Assembly: GCF_017562075.2 (NCBI RefSeq)
Contig: NC_054083.1
Span: 16,179,141 to 16,243,140 of the forward strand
Source of the DNA: Anopheles merus
Taxonomy: Eukaryota > Arthropoda > Insecta > Diptera > Culicidae
Length of the DNA stretch: 64,000 nucleotides
Direction of reading: 5' to 3'
Shown here piece after piece: positions 11,457 through 23,591 of this stretch. The notes under the pieces are model-generated. The model searched no databases and was not told the DNA's origin. It saw nothing but the letters and a program-made list of their open reading frames with translations. The position numbers and the translations under genes were made by a program. Position 1 is the stretch's first letter. Every line of letters starts with the position of its first letter.

Positions 11457-14400
11457 CTGCAAAAAAGAAGAGCGAGTAAAATATTGTATTCTTCAATACT
11501 AAATGGCATACGTTCGACATAACTTGTAATTGTTTTTGTGTGAGCTATATTACAAAAATTCTCGTAAAAATTGCACTGCACGATACAGATAAAACAATTT
11601 TTTATGTCTGATCCTTCCCAGAAAGCCTTATTTAACACAAATCAATTTTTCGAACTAAATCGCTCAAGGTTCCTTGTTGCTACTGGAAAAATGGATACAA
11701 AATAGAACGAAAACGTACATGCTTCGTTAACTTTTCTCCCGAAACCGTTATGAGTATTTTTTTCTCTTTTCACCGTCAATCTAATTACCATTCGAGCGCA
11801 AAACCATGGTGGTCGGTGATTGTTTCGTGATGGAAACAATCAATTGATATGTGCTACAGTGCTGGCCAAGTATCATCGGCAACATCCACGAACGGAACAG
11901 AGTTCGCCGGATCCGCACCCGGGGCTTTCTGCCAAGCCCGCAGATACGCTTAGTCACTAAAACTTAAGCCGCTTTATTGGATTTTCCGGTTTCCTTGCAC
12001 GGGAGTTTGGTGGAAGAAAACCCACCCCACCGGGACGAAGCTTACCCTTGTCAGCGAAAATGTTCATCCTCGTTCCGGTGGAAAAAGTTTGCAACCATCC
12101 TATACGTACATGCACACCCTCATTGTCAGCAGAAAAGTTACCACAGCAGCGAGGGAGATAGTTTTTCATGAGCCTTCTAGTAGAAGCTCTCTTCCGGAAT
12201 TTTCCAGGATCATTCGCTCGAGATTCCTGTGCGCCTGGGTAGCGACAGTATTCTGTCGTGTTTGATGTTGCCATCGGTATGATGGTGTTTAGAAAATGTA
12301 CCCCCACGGATTGAAAAGTTTTCAAATTTATGCCACCGCGGGTGAAGGATTTCAATTTCAGTGTTACCCCAAGCTATGCTATGGCAGACGCGGGTGTGCG
12401 CCTAATCCTTTGTACGAAATGTTTATGCTTAAGATTATGTGTCCCTGTAGGGGTTGTTGTTGGATAGTGTGAAGTAAACCTAAAATGAAATAAGCAAACT
12501 CCTAACCCCTCCAGCAAAACCAGACGCTGAAAATAATCAGTCAAAAGGTGGGTACAGTGCTCATCGCACATTAACACCTTTGCACATCAAAAGACAGTGT
12601 CTTTTCAAAATAGGGCTATATTATTTTCGAAACATTGGGGAGAATGTCGATTTATGATCACCATGACTTTGAGGGAAAGACTTTGTTAGCTAATTCCAAC
12701 AAAATCTAAAAACTTTTTGATTTCAGCTGACTTAAATTAATAAATCAAGCCTAATTCGAATTTGATTTATTACGGTTGATAACAATAAAAATAATTAACA
12801 ACGAGACGTAAAAAAAGCACTGAAATGTCAGAATTTTCAGTAAAGACACATTTATTGAAGAGAGATTCCGCAAAAAGATTCATTTCAACCTTTTCGTTCC
12901 CATTAGAACTTTTGTACAATCTAGCTCTATGAAAACTGCTTCATATCGCAGATCTAAGATCCATGAAGCACGTTGGATGACATTTTATCGCTGAATAGGA
13001 ATTGTATCGAACAAACACAGCAGCAATCAGGATGACTACGAACAAAGAGTACGAAGAAATCATTCACATCCATTGGCTTTCTATAGTAAGCGACCTCAAA
13101 ATGCGAAACCAACATCCAACTAGCTGGCGTATCATGATGCATCCTTACGACGAGTGGCGTATACTGACAGTGATAGCAAATTGCATCGCGTACCCCGAAT
13201 CTAGCCAAGTGACATTCGCAGAATGGTGGCACGAAGCACTAGCGAGGTAATGGATTTCTCACTTGTTTTTCTGCTGTCGGTCGTGCAACTGACAAGCATG
13301 CGCTCGATATCGTTTTCTATACATGGCGTTACGAAACCTTTGTATTGTACCACTTCGCTATCCTGTGGCAGTGCTCTTTCCTCTTACCAAATTTAAGTTG
13401 ATTTTTTTTAGTTGTGCAATTGTCAAAAGGGGCATCGATAGCTTGACGCAGCAGTTTACACTTAGTCCATCAATATTTTTCCAATGAGCTGCATGTGTCA
13501 ATTAACAATCTTGAAATAGATATTTGAACGAATGATAGTCTGTTGGCTTTCATAAAATCATTAAATGGAGATGTTAGGCATTTCACTGGAGCACATGCAA
13601 TTGGGTTGATGGCTTAGAACAGATGTCTGTCCGAGTACGGTTTGAAATTCTTTAGTACTTTTCAAATGTTATTGAACTGGTTTTATTGTACAGTTTTATT
13701 TCAGTATTTTGCTTCAGCTCTCGTAAATCAAACCATTTGAATCTCTCCCTATCATCATTACTAATGCTGTTTTACGTCACTAGAACTGGCAACATCTCCG
13801 ATGTCTCGAAATGTTATCTCCACTTACATGACCTTTGCGTAAATGCGGCTACCATTACCACATACCATCAGCCTTTCAGAGATGTCAATTTTCAACCTGC
13901 GCTACTTCTAAGTTTTCTACCCATACGTGCTCCAGTTTCGAACATCGGTTGTGGATGAAGGTAGTTGCTATACGATTTGTCTCAGTTAAAATTCAGTACG
14001 GCACGATTGCAAAGATAGCCATCGGTACCATCAGCAAACCAGAGAAGATATCAACCGTCCGATCCATACTGCAGTATCGTTTGCGTTGATCTACAGCCAC
14101 AGGCCGGATTGCTTACCTCCCCCAATGTAAAGAAGTCGTCGCTTGTTGTAGTTGCTAGAAAAAGCTGGTCTGGGGCTCAGATGAAAGCAGAAATGCACGC
14201 AGCAGGACGCTAATGGTACGAGCGGTACGCTGTACTTTGTGTAAAATGCAGGACGGATGGGCTGTCAGTTTGTTGAAAGTCTTTTATTCTGCCAAACGGT
14301 ACAGATGGCAGCGTACCGGCAGCACTCACTGCACCATGATATTTCACCAGGACATGTTACAGTGGCCTCTTTCGACAGCACCACCCTAACCAAGCATAAA

Positions 14401-17400
14401 TATATCGACAAACCGTATGTTGAATAACGTACGGCCATAAGAACGGCTGTTGATGAAGTGTCTTGAATGAACTCAAAAGATAATTCACATCTCGATTGCA
14501 GGCAACTGATGGTCTATTAAACCTTACCAATGGATCGTTTTGTACATAGTGTATAATGCAGCCATAGAATTGTATTCCAGTTATTTAACACTTTACCATA
14601 AATAGCGGTTCGCTTGTATGGATTGAATTGAATTCAAATATTTTATGAGTTAAGCAAATTAGTCTTTACATTCATTCTTCATCTTCTGAATACATGATGA
14701 AGATTGCTTTATTATAACAAAATTACAGAAAGCATGCATATCTATTGCTGCATTGTTTCTAATTCTAAAAAAAATTGGCAATTATTTTCAACGCAGAAAG
14801 TAGCTTTTTGACAGTGAAAGAGATTAAGGTAGAAAATCCGTTTAGTAGGGTTTCTAAAACCCTGTTTATTTAAGACTGTTCCGTATAGACGGTTAAACAT
14901 GCATGAATTGATGTAGTGGAAGCTATACCCACTACGTCACATTATTGCAATTACAATTTCACAACACTTAAAAATATAGAAGAATTCAATTAAAATAACA
15001 GGAACATGTGCTGTTTTCCAGACATAATTCCAAATTCTACAGAAGTGACGTCCTTTCACAGTATTAAGTAGTATTAACTACTTTATGATAAGTGGTATTT
15101 ATGGTAAAAGTTAAGTCAGTATCCATGTGAGGTCTTTAAATGATCTAATGAGGAGTAATAAATGATCTAATAAGCTTACCAAGCAAATTAGTCAATCAAT
15201 GAATGATTGGATGCAATTTATCTGATCTTTCGATAGACGTAAACGGGTGTTACAAATGTTGGATTGGCCGAAAGATTTGCTTTTATACAGTAGAAAATGT
15301 AAGATATTTCTTTGTATAGAAATTGATTTGTGTCATGAATTTCATCCTTCATTGGAAAGGTTGCTAAGCATCTCTCTTCAAGAGTAATCTTACAAGAAGT
15401 AATTCACCAGTCGTGTAAAGTGTACAAATATATATATTTACATATTCATCAGTTGTGATAAAGTAAATTCTCATCAACCAGTAATGAGTGTGCAAAGGAA
15501 AGCTCTGAAACACCTTTTTACAAACATCTTCGCGTGTATCAACACGCTCCAGGAAGGATCAAAAAGGTGCGCTGCAAACATCACGATGTAAGCATAACAA
15601 AGGCGTAAAGCATGAACACATAATTGTAATTTATCTGCAAACTAAACACGAATGCTATCTGCGCAGGACGTAGATACCAAGAGTATGACGTTGCCTTTGC
15701 ACATTTTTATTCAAGGTACGGTACAATCAGGTAGATTGAGGAAAAAACTGAAGCAATCAAGAAGGCTCCGCTGAAGAAAAAAATGAAATAAAAAGTGTGA
15801 AAACAAAATGTACCTTCCAATAGACCTTCCCATTGACGGGAAGTTGATTTTTCGTTCCTGATTCCCGGGTAATGGGTAGGTAGATGAAGTGTAAAAATAA
15901 CTTCCCACCAAGGACTATTCGTGGCCCTTGAAGCACTGTGAAAAGCTCTGGCTTGCAACGAAAACGGCGGGGTAAAGGGGGCCCAAGGAAACAAAACTTT
16001 TCCTTCCAGCTGAGCTACCCGTAGCTTGGAGTGGGTTTTCCTTGTGCCATTTTTTTTCTTTTTTTTTGCCATCACACAACAGCATCCACGCTTCGCTGCA
16101 GGGGAAAATTTTGGTTTTGGAAAATTCATTTAATTTTATATTCGTGCTTAGCGATCGGAACGCGGTGGTATCTCTCTCGCTCGCCAAAATGCTGAACCAT
16201 CTCGGGCGAAGCGGTTCGCACAAATATCTTTCACTTTCCTTTTGACTCATGGGTACAAAAATGTTCACCTACACCACATAACCGCGTAAAATGTTGTGAT
16301 GTTTTATTTGTTTTTCTTTCCCCCCCCCTCCCGTACGGTTGCGGTTCGTTTCGGATTTTGGGCGGAAAATGTTGGTATCGTTAAAGTCTGGTGTACAGAA
16401 TGTTTGGCTAACGAGATGCTTGAACGTGCATCAGTCACCGACCAAGCGTACACAGGTTTAAGGAAAGCAGAAGCGCAACTTCAAAGACCAATTGACAATT
16501 CAAGCTGAGTGGTTTTGATGCTTTAAACATTATGTTTTCTAAAGAAGAGTTAGATAAAGAGTTTACAAATACGTGTGCGATACGCAATTTTTCATTGCAA
16601 TGCAGTGAAAATGCCTGAATATTTATTTCTTATTGATATGCTGTAAAATAACTATTACTTTTCTAAAAACAAGCTTGCCGTACAAGGTATTAAAAAATCT
16701 CTCTTCAGGCCATTGTACATCTTAACTTCAGCATGGTTCTGCAGTATTTCTGCGTGCTCATTCAATTCAAATTTTTTATTTATTTTACAATTATTTCACG
16801 GCAAATAGCAGAACTCACGTAATCAACCGTATTCCAAATAGAGAAAAAACTTTTCATCAATTTTCCACCTTCATTAAGCAAACATAGTAAGCAAACTCTT
16901 TAACATGGATAAAGGTAGATTTCAAAGCCACCCGGCAGATGGCACCGTAACTAAAAAGAAAGAAAGACTTCAGCATCATTCTACACAGGAATGAAGACCA
17001 TTCCACTCACATACAAACGCCCGAATCATGCACCAATGATCACCTATATTCGAACAACACATATTATCGCCAGGATAAAAAAAAACTCTTCCCTCTGAAG
17101 TGTAGAAAATACTCCTAAGACATTTTTCTGGTTCGATGCCATCACTCGACGAAAGGGCAAAATCAGCGCATGGCGAAATGAAACTGAAATCAGAGGGTTT
17201 TTATTGCCCTGGCAGACAACTTTTAATTTCAATCGAAGAAAACTTTTCCTCTCGTATGTGCGTTGCTGCTTGCTTACTTCTGTCATGCCTGTGCCTGTGT
17301 CTCTGTTCCCGCCATACGGATACTACCAATCCAAGAGTTGATATCTCATATTTACCTTCAATTCGAGTAAAAGTTTAGCGCGGAAAAAGTTGTTCTGGGA

Positions 17401-18988
17401 AATAATTTTCCTGATCGGAACCGTTGACAGTAGAATAGTTGTGTAAGTTGGATGGAACAATTGCGCTTTAACTGGTATAAGGTAGCGTAGAATTGAAGCA
17501 GAACTGTATTTACTAAGCGAAAAATCTTTTAGGAAAAATGCTTTAAAATGGAAGCCAAAAAAATAGCAAAACGAAACCAACAGTTCGTTTAAAGTAATGC
17601 ACGTCAGTGACATTTTACAAGCAATTTTGGGAAAAACTTTTTCAACTCGGCAACACTATGTTGGGAATTATATAAAACAACTCTCATAAAGTTAGTAAAA
17701 GGGAAAACTCCATTCTAGACGAAAATGTTCTAACCTGCGTGAACCGTATGGTTACATCCTTTGGCGTAATAGCGCAAATGCTGAAAACATCGTTCCATTT
17801 CTCGGCAAGGCGATCAAATGTTACCCACCGACCGTGGCCGACTGTTGGAATCATGCAAAGGCTTCATTGTGCAACACCATCCAACCAACATCACCAGCAC
17901 GGTACGCAAAAAACACATACACACACATATTTGTTTCTTGCTATGCTCTTTCGCCCTCAAGTCTGTTCGGACACCGCGTTCACGGATCGAGTTCATTAAA
18001 ACAGAACAAAATTGGCATTCCAAGCTGACACGGAATTCCGAATTCAATATCGTCGTACTGAGGCGCATTCTTTTCTGCTGGCTACTGCCAGCGATGGGCA
18101 AAATTTCACCCCATCGTTGCCACATGTCTTGCCGGTTAAATGGACGTTTCAGAGAGTAAAATACTCACAGAGACTACGAACTACGGTATCTTGACTAATG
18201 CGGAAGAAGACAAACACAACTTGAATATAGAAGAAACAAACAGGTGATAAAAGTAATGGGGTGATTTTTTTCTTGCGCTGAATCTAACTAATGGGAATGT
18301 TAATGTAAAAAGTGTGCGCATTCAGACATGCAATTGTGTAAAGGTTTTTTTTTTCATCGACATTATTATTAAGATACAATATTATAGTAAGATACAATTG
18401 AAACGAATGTTACAGAATATATTCTGCTCTCCCGATACACTACGCAGTTTTCATAGTTGTCACTCAAGGCATAGTTTCGCAATCTGTAAAATCGAGAAAC
18501 TATGTAAAGATTTTCAAGCATATCACTGGCCCGATTTCGATGAAGATCGAAGGTGATATGGTGCTGAACAGAATTGTTTTAAGAAAGCAATTTAGTAAAA
18601 CGTATAGCTGGCGGTCCCGTAGTATAATCATCAACTCGTACTCGGACTTAACAACCAGCCCACCGTGGGTTCAAACCTAGAATGAATCTTCCCCCTTATA
18701 ATCATTATAAATATAATTAGTTTATTTGCTGATTTTTTTAAATTAAACAAAACGAAACAAACATTACTAAGCATTGTAAAATGTCGCTTTTTTTAAATTT
18801 TTTACACATTGATTATCGATGTCTCTATATAGTACAGTTCAAATACAGTTAAACGAGGAAAGTGAAAACTCCTGTTCAAATGCGATTCGATCCGAATTTG
18901 TTTAAAGTCAAACAGCGTGATACAATTCTGCCAAAGAGCGTAGCATACAACCCACACTATACACATATCATTTAGTTGCTTATCTTAC
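11457..18988. other. Intron of the ECM gene
   Basis: AT-rich intron. It carries a possible optional 48-base exon at 14117-14164 on the minus strand and a truncated SINE at 18613-18697. The remaining open frames (for example 15707-16268 minus and 17739-18194 plus) have no recognisable domain. Confidence 0.55.
18613..18697 (+). mobile_element. tRNA-derived SINE, truncated copy
   Basis: Head part only: GGTCCCGTAGTATAATCATC, then the B box GGGTTCAAACCTAGAATG, aligning with the 5' part of the copies at 42653 and 41616. The 3' half is missing. Confidence 0.65.
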
Positions 18989-19107
18989 CTTCTTCGCAGC
19001 GCTGCCCTGTCTTGCCGAAAGCACACAGACAACGCATCAGTGACGACGATCCTTCCGGCGAAATGTAACAGGTACCTTCAGAGCCGCAATCAAGTGTGCA
19101 CGGTTGG
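18989..19107 (-). CDS. Second EGF exon, immediately before laminin G (ECM gene)
   Basis: This 119-base exon encodes an EGF-like module: PCTLDCGSEGTCYISPEG, then MRCLCAFGKTGQRCEE. It starts with one base that completes a Ser codon from the acidic exon and ends with one base (GAAG|GTAAGA). The six cysteines are present, with a 13-residue insert between the third and fourth. An EGF directly followed by laminin G is the repeating unit of agrin, pikachurin and eyes shut proteins. The 7.5-kb intron to the next coding exon may hold an optional exon near 14.1 kb. Confidence 0.9.
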
Positions 19108-19795
19108 CTGAAGCGATTAATGGAGAAAAAGAAGGAGTCGTTTAAGTTACACTAAATAAAACAAATTAGATTCTGCTGCGTCTTAAACGAGCATATGAAA
19201 CAGATCCCAAATCAATGGCAAAAAATCCGATGAATTTTGCCTTGAACCACAAGGCGTCTTTTTCTATTCCTACTCCCACCCAGAGCTCAAGTTAATTTGA
19301 TTTATTTTAAAAAGCATCAGTAATGAGTTGATTTACATAATGCAATCGTTTAACAAACGCCACCAACGAATGACGTCTGTGTTTTCAGTTGATTTTGTAA
19401 ATATTTCCACTTGGACGGAAATTCTATTTTTTAATGAGCTAATGCTTCAAATTATTTCACTAATGAAAAATGTTTTCAATATGATAATAAGCAGGCACAT
19501 TAAGGTGCACTATTTCAGGCTCTTGGTTAGTTTTTTTGTTTAGTTTGAAACAAATTTAGTTCTGTATGAACGGATTTGATTTTCGTCACCTGGATGATCA
19601 ATACGATTTCAATTAAATGTATTAAATGTCACAAAGTTAACTTAATAAAGGAATGCTAATTAGAAGAGGTTCACATGCGATACTTTTGCAGTAAATGTCC
19701 TCTGACCATTGGGGTAGACATGATCAAATAGTACAACAAAGTTCTAGTACACCAGAGAATGATACAAATTATGCGTCTACCCAATCTCGACCTAC

Positions 19796-20744
19796 CTTAT
19801 CGCAGCACCTTCTGCTGTTTGCTGTGTTGCATTAGTGCGAGGCTCGGCTGGCATTGCCAAACCGTCACCGCTGACGCCCTGCATGATGGGCTCGTGGGGA
19901 CTCACGACACCGCGCCCCATCGCCTCCGGAGGTAATTTCCCTTCTCGCTGTGTCTGCTGCATTCCCTCGTCCTCCTGCGAGCCAGCCAACAACGGTAGGG
20001 CCCTTATTTCCGATGCACCGTCGTCATCATCATCATTGTCCTCGTCAACCGCCAGCAGTGCAGCTGACGCCGATGACACTGCCATATCCGGCACACCGGC
20101 TCGCTGCCACCGACCCCGGTCTTCATCGGAAAGGGGCGAGTGTAATGATATGCCACTGATTTCCATATCACTCGCCAGTGGCATATTGCTGCTGCCAGTG
20201 CCAGTATCATCAACGCCCGTACCCGGTCCCTTTCTGCCAGCGGATGTTGCGTTAAGCTTTCGCCGGTCACTGCCGGAAGCGGAAGTCTTCGGATGCTGCT
20301 GCTGGTGCTGCTGCTGCCGCTGATCATGCCGCATGCCATCACCGTACGCCGTCACCAGCGCTGGCAGGCCATCATTTTGGATGGATTTTTCCTTGCGGCT
20401 TGACGAGCGGGCGCGGCCCTCATTCGCATTCGCCGATTGCTTCGAGGACGGTTCGAGTTTCCAATTACGGTTTGCCTTTCTTCGCGCTAATTCATCGCTC
20501 TTCGCGTTGATGCTGTTTGGGTTCGCCCTCGATGGGGGTCGCGCTTTGGTGACCGCTCCCTGCCGGTCTCCACTATCGCCCGACGTCGTTTTCGCTTCTT
20601 CGGCTCCATCGTCATCGTCGAACGATTTCATCGATATGTGAAGATCGGATATGTCGAGTTTGGCGCTGAACGATGCACCACGCTGATAAAGGACATCCTC
20701 CTCGCCGTTCGATGCGTTATCGTCGCTGGAGGTAGAATTGATTT
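19796..20744 (-). CDS. Long acidic, Ser/Gly-rich linker exon (ECM gene)
   Basis: This is the largest exon of the gene (949 bases, 315 full codons). Its first two bases complete the split codon of the previous exon, and it ends AAG|GTAGGT with two bases of the next codon. The product is low-complexity: Asp/Glu runs (FDDDDG; VDEDNDDDDDGASE), a basic stretch (RARSSSRKEK), a Gln/His tract (DQRQQQHQQQH) and several Ser-Gly pairs near acidic residues. I infer a disordered spacer between the EGF modules; the Ser-Gly sites next to acidic residues might carry glycosaminoglycan chains, as in agrin-like proteoglycans, but that is not shown. GC content is clearly higher than in the flanking introns. Confidence 0.85.
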
Positions 20745-21472
20745 CTGCAAGTGAAGCAAAAGTACAATGGTGGATTGGTGAAAAGAAAGCAAATTAAACG
20801 TGCCATTCATATTCAGCGGTAAATTGATGCAGACGTTGATATTTGCCGAAGATTGATGTTCTCAGTATAGTTTAAACCTTTTATACAGCTTTCCTGTCAA
20901 TGTAGAACATTGTTTTCGATTGATGTTAATAAACAGCCTATTGTATACATTGCCATTGGAGCTCATTGAAACACTAACATCTAATTTAAATCGATTTCAA
21001 AACATACACAGATGGGCGGTGAAAGAATTCCACCACAGTGTTATGGGTAGATCCAACAGTTCCTGCTTAGTAATAAATAAAAGTCAAAAAGAAATTCGAC
21101 CTAAAATCATAAACGTTTTCGTGTTTGTGGCCCCACCCAACACACTACTCATTCTCATTTTTGTAGGTGCCATTAAACACATTACAAATGATTTAGCATA
21201 AAACATAACATTTTTTAAATAAAATTAGGCAGTTGTTCTTTTTCCAAATAAATCACTCTCAATCAACACCATAAACTTAAAATGCTTCTTTTAATTTCAT
21301 ATATTTTAACTTTTCTTTAGTCTTCCAAGCTCGCTTTTCATGGATTTCATTCAAGCCTAAGAAACATTTCATGTCACCCACACGTATCATTAGAATGCCA
21401 CGATGCGATAATGTGACAATGTAAAATTATGCATGTACATCCACTGCCATTGCGGTGTAATGGAGGGCCTAC

Positions 21473-21640
21473 CTTTATCACAATGAGGCAGATTGTCTGA
21501 CTTGCAAAACTTGTTCGATTTGGAATTGAACCGAACCGCACCGTATGCTACATGACGCTCATTACGACAATCAATCACACACATAGCCCACACCGTCCGC
21601 CGTTCCCATCCCAACCACCGGCGCGACCCAGTGGTGGGTG
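21473..21640 (-). CDS. Cys/Trp-rich exon of unknown domain (ECM gene)
   Basis: This 168-base exon has a good acceptor (CTTTTCACGTTCAG) and a GTAGGC donor. It is phase 1 at both ends, so it fits exactly between the EGF exon and the acidic exon and could be optional. The 55 full codons carry three tryptophans (RRWLGWERRTVWAMC) and four cysteines, with the motif MCVIDCRNERHVAYG and then KFCKSDNLPHC. I do not recognise the fold. The dense pattern of Cys, Trp and charged residues looks like a constrained extracellular segment rather than linker. Confidence 0.75.
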
Positions 21641-23506
21641 CTGAACGTGAAAAGCGACAATGTTGGATGTATCCAATTACTCAATTACTGTTGCCGGAAT
21701 GCTTCATTGAAGAGCAATATCGTCGCACCTGATGAAAGAGGCGCTGACATACTAGCCAAACAAAATGACTCGAAGTTTCACGTTCGCGCACGGCGCTGTT
21801 TGCCTAGCTTGATGAGTCGATCATTTGTTGCCAATTCCTCTCAACATGGCTGGATGCTTTTGTGATGGGAAATATATATACACGCACATACGCCGAACGG
21901 CTTCATTAACTTGCGCCAGCGTAATATTTGCCACATTATCGTCATCATGGGTGGGTGCATAAATAGGCGGGCACCCCTATTTTTTTTGTTTTGTTTGCAT
22001 GTGTGATGGTTTGCATTAATTGGCCCTTTCCAGGAGTAGGTTTAATCGAACGTTATACGCTCCAACACGCGAAGGTGCACTAATTACCGTGACCTTTGGC
22101 GTTGCGTTCGATCGGCTCATTCAAATCACGTACCCACCGGTGGCAAGCGGGCATAATTCGTCGCATTTAATGGACAGAAAAATTGAAGTACATAAAATTA
22201 GCCCCCCCCCCCCCCAAACCATTTTACCCTAACTTTAAAAGGGAGGGAAGTGAATTAAATTGAATCGGGTGAAACTCAGCCAATTCAATCGAGGGCAGAT
22301 GGGCGGTTAAAAATTTACATCCGTTAAAGTCGGCAGAGAAAGTCGGCTCCCGCTTGCTGCTCCAACCTGCTGCTGCTGGGTCACGCTGAGACGCTGGAAG
22401 TGCATAATTATTTGCCTCGTGCACTTCCGAACGGCACACACACCAGGGGAACAATTGCTGCATGATGATCATGTTTCATTCGTCATCTGCCTATCAATTA
22501 ACGGCTAAGCGTAATTAGTGAATAGGCCTAGCATCGAATGCGAAAATGGGTGAGAGATGAATAATTATCTCATTGTTTAGTAGTAATGTTTCTTCGCACT
22601 GCTGCATGTGCGTTAGTAGCCACTGATAAAGCGTTGTTTAAATTTCCAGTGTTTTGTACCTGATTCAAGAATGTTGCCATTAACTCGCGCTACTAGTTTA
22701 TGGGATGAGGCTTTTCTACATAAAGAATACTGTTGATAAAGTTCGAACTCCAAGTATGTGCCAAATGACCCTTGAATAAAGTAAGATTTATATTGAATGA
22801 ACGAACGACGGTTTATGACTGAGTGAATGTTTTTCAAGCACATATTTAGATTTGTTTGGGAACTGGCACTATTGATGTTAATTTTATAGCGGTAAACATC
22901 TGAGCATTCTCTCGCATTAGAAACGGTCCGATTGTTTGTATGATTGCCGTAAATATACTTACTAATTATATTAATGAGTAAATAACGATTTATAATAAGT
23001 AACTCACAGTGCTTAGCAAAAGTTCAGTAGTGCATTTGTATCATTATAAGACACAAAAAACCCAACGCCAACTATACAAGTTGGGGTAGTACGTGCACAA
23101 AGAATAACTGTACAGTGTACTTATAGCGCGTGGTCGATCCGGGGGACCTTAGTCTTTCATGGACACCTTCGGAACCACAGAACCCATCGAAGGTCATCCA
23201 TACCCACACGACTCCACGGGGCTGCTTTGCAGCGCCGCGAACCGTTCACTCCATTTGGCGCCTGGCACGCACTGGTCGCAATGCATGCAAGGCCCGGCCT
23301 GCCACCGGTTCGAGTGTGAAGGAGATGAAACGATTGCAACACAACCGGTGCTCAGGCAAAGACGCGCGCATGTTCAATGCTGAGAGATCTTTTTGTGCTT
23401 CATGTGTGGTGCGCCACCAAACCGTCTCGGCGGGGAGATGATCCATTTGGTGGGTTCATTTAAGTGAAGGAGACCCATGAACACGTTTAGCTCGTAGCTG
23501 GTGCCG
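21641..23506. other. Intron of the ECM gene, 5' flank of SDR-1
   Basis: It holds a run of 14 C residues at 22202-22215. The region from 23.1 to 23.5 kb just before the SDR-1 initiator is more GC-rich, but I see no conserved exon there. Confidence 0.5.
22202..22215. repeat. Poly-C tract
   Basis: Fourteen consecutive C residues; a G-quadruplex or assembly-error-prone site. Confidence 0.9.
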
Positions 23507-23540
23507 TCAGTTGTGCTACGGAGTGCTCGGTGAGCAGATC
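23507..23540 (+). promoter_or_regulatory. Core promoter of SDR-1 (Inr + DPE)
   Basis: TCAGTT at 23507-23512 matches the arthropod initiator TCAKTY. Taking its A as +1 (23509), bases +28 to +32 (23536-23540) read AGATC, an exact fit to the DPE consensus RGWYV, with G at +24. No TATA box is evident. The predicted 5' UTR is 83 bases. Confidence 0.65.
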
Positions 23541-23591
23541 GGTTTTATGCATTGGTGTGTTTTAAGCTAAGCCTGATTGTGCTGAACGGAT

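Noticed and set aside
13954..14100. Minus-strand frame directly after the 14117 donor
   Set aside because: It would need a 26-base intron, which is too short to splice, and it matches no domain.
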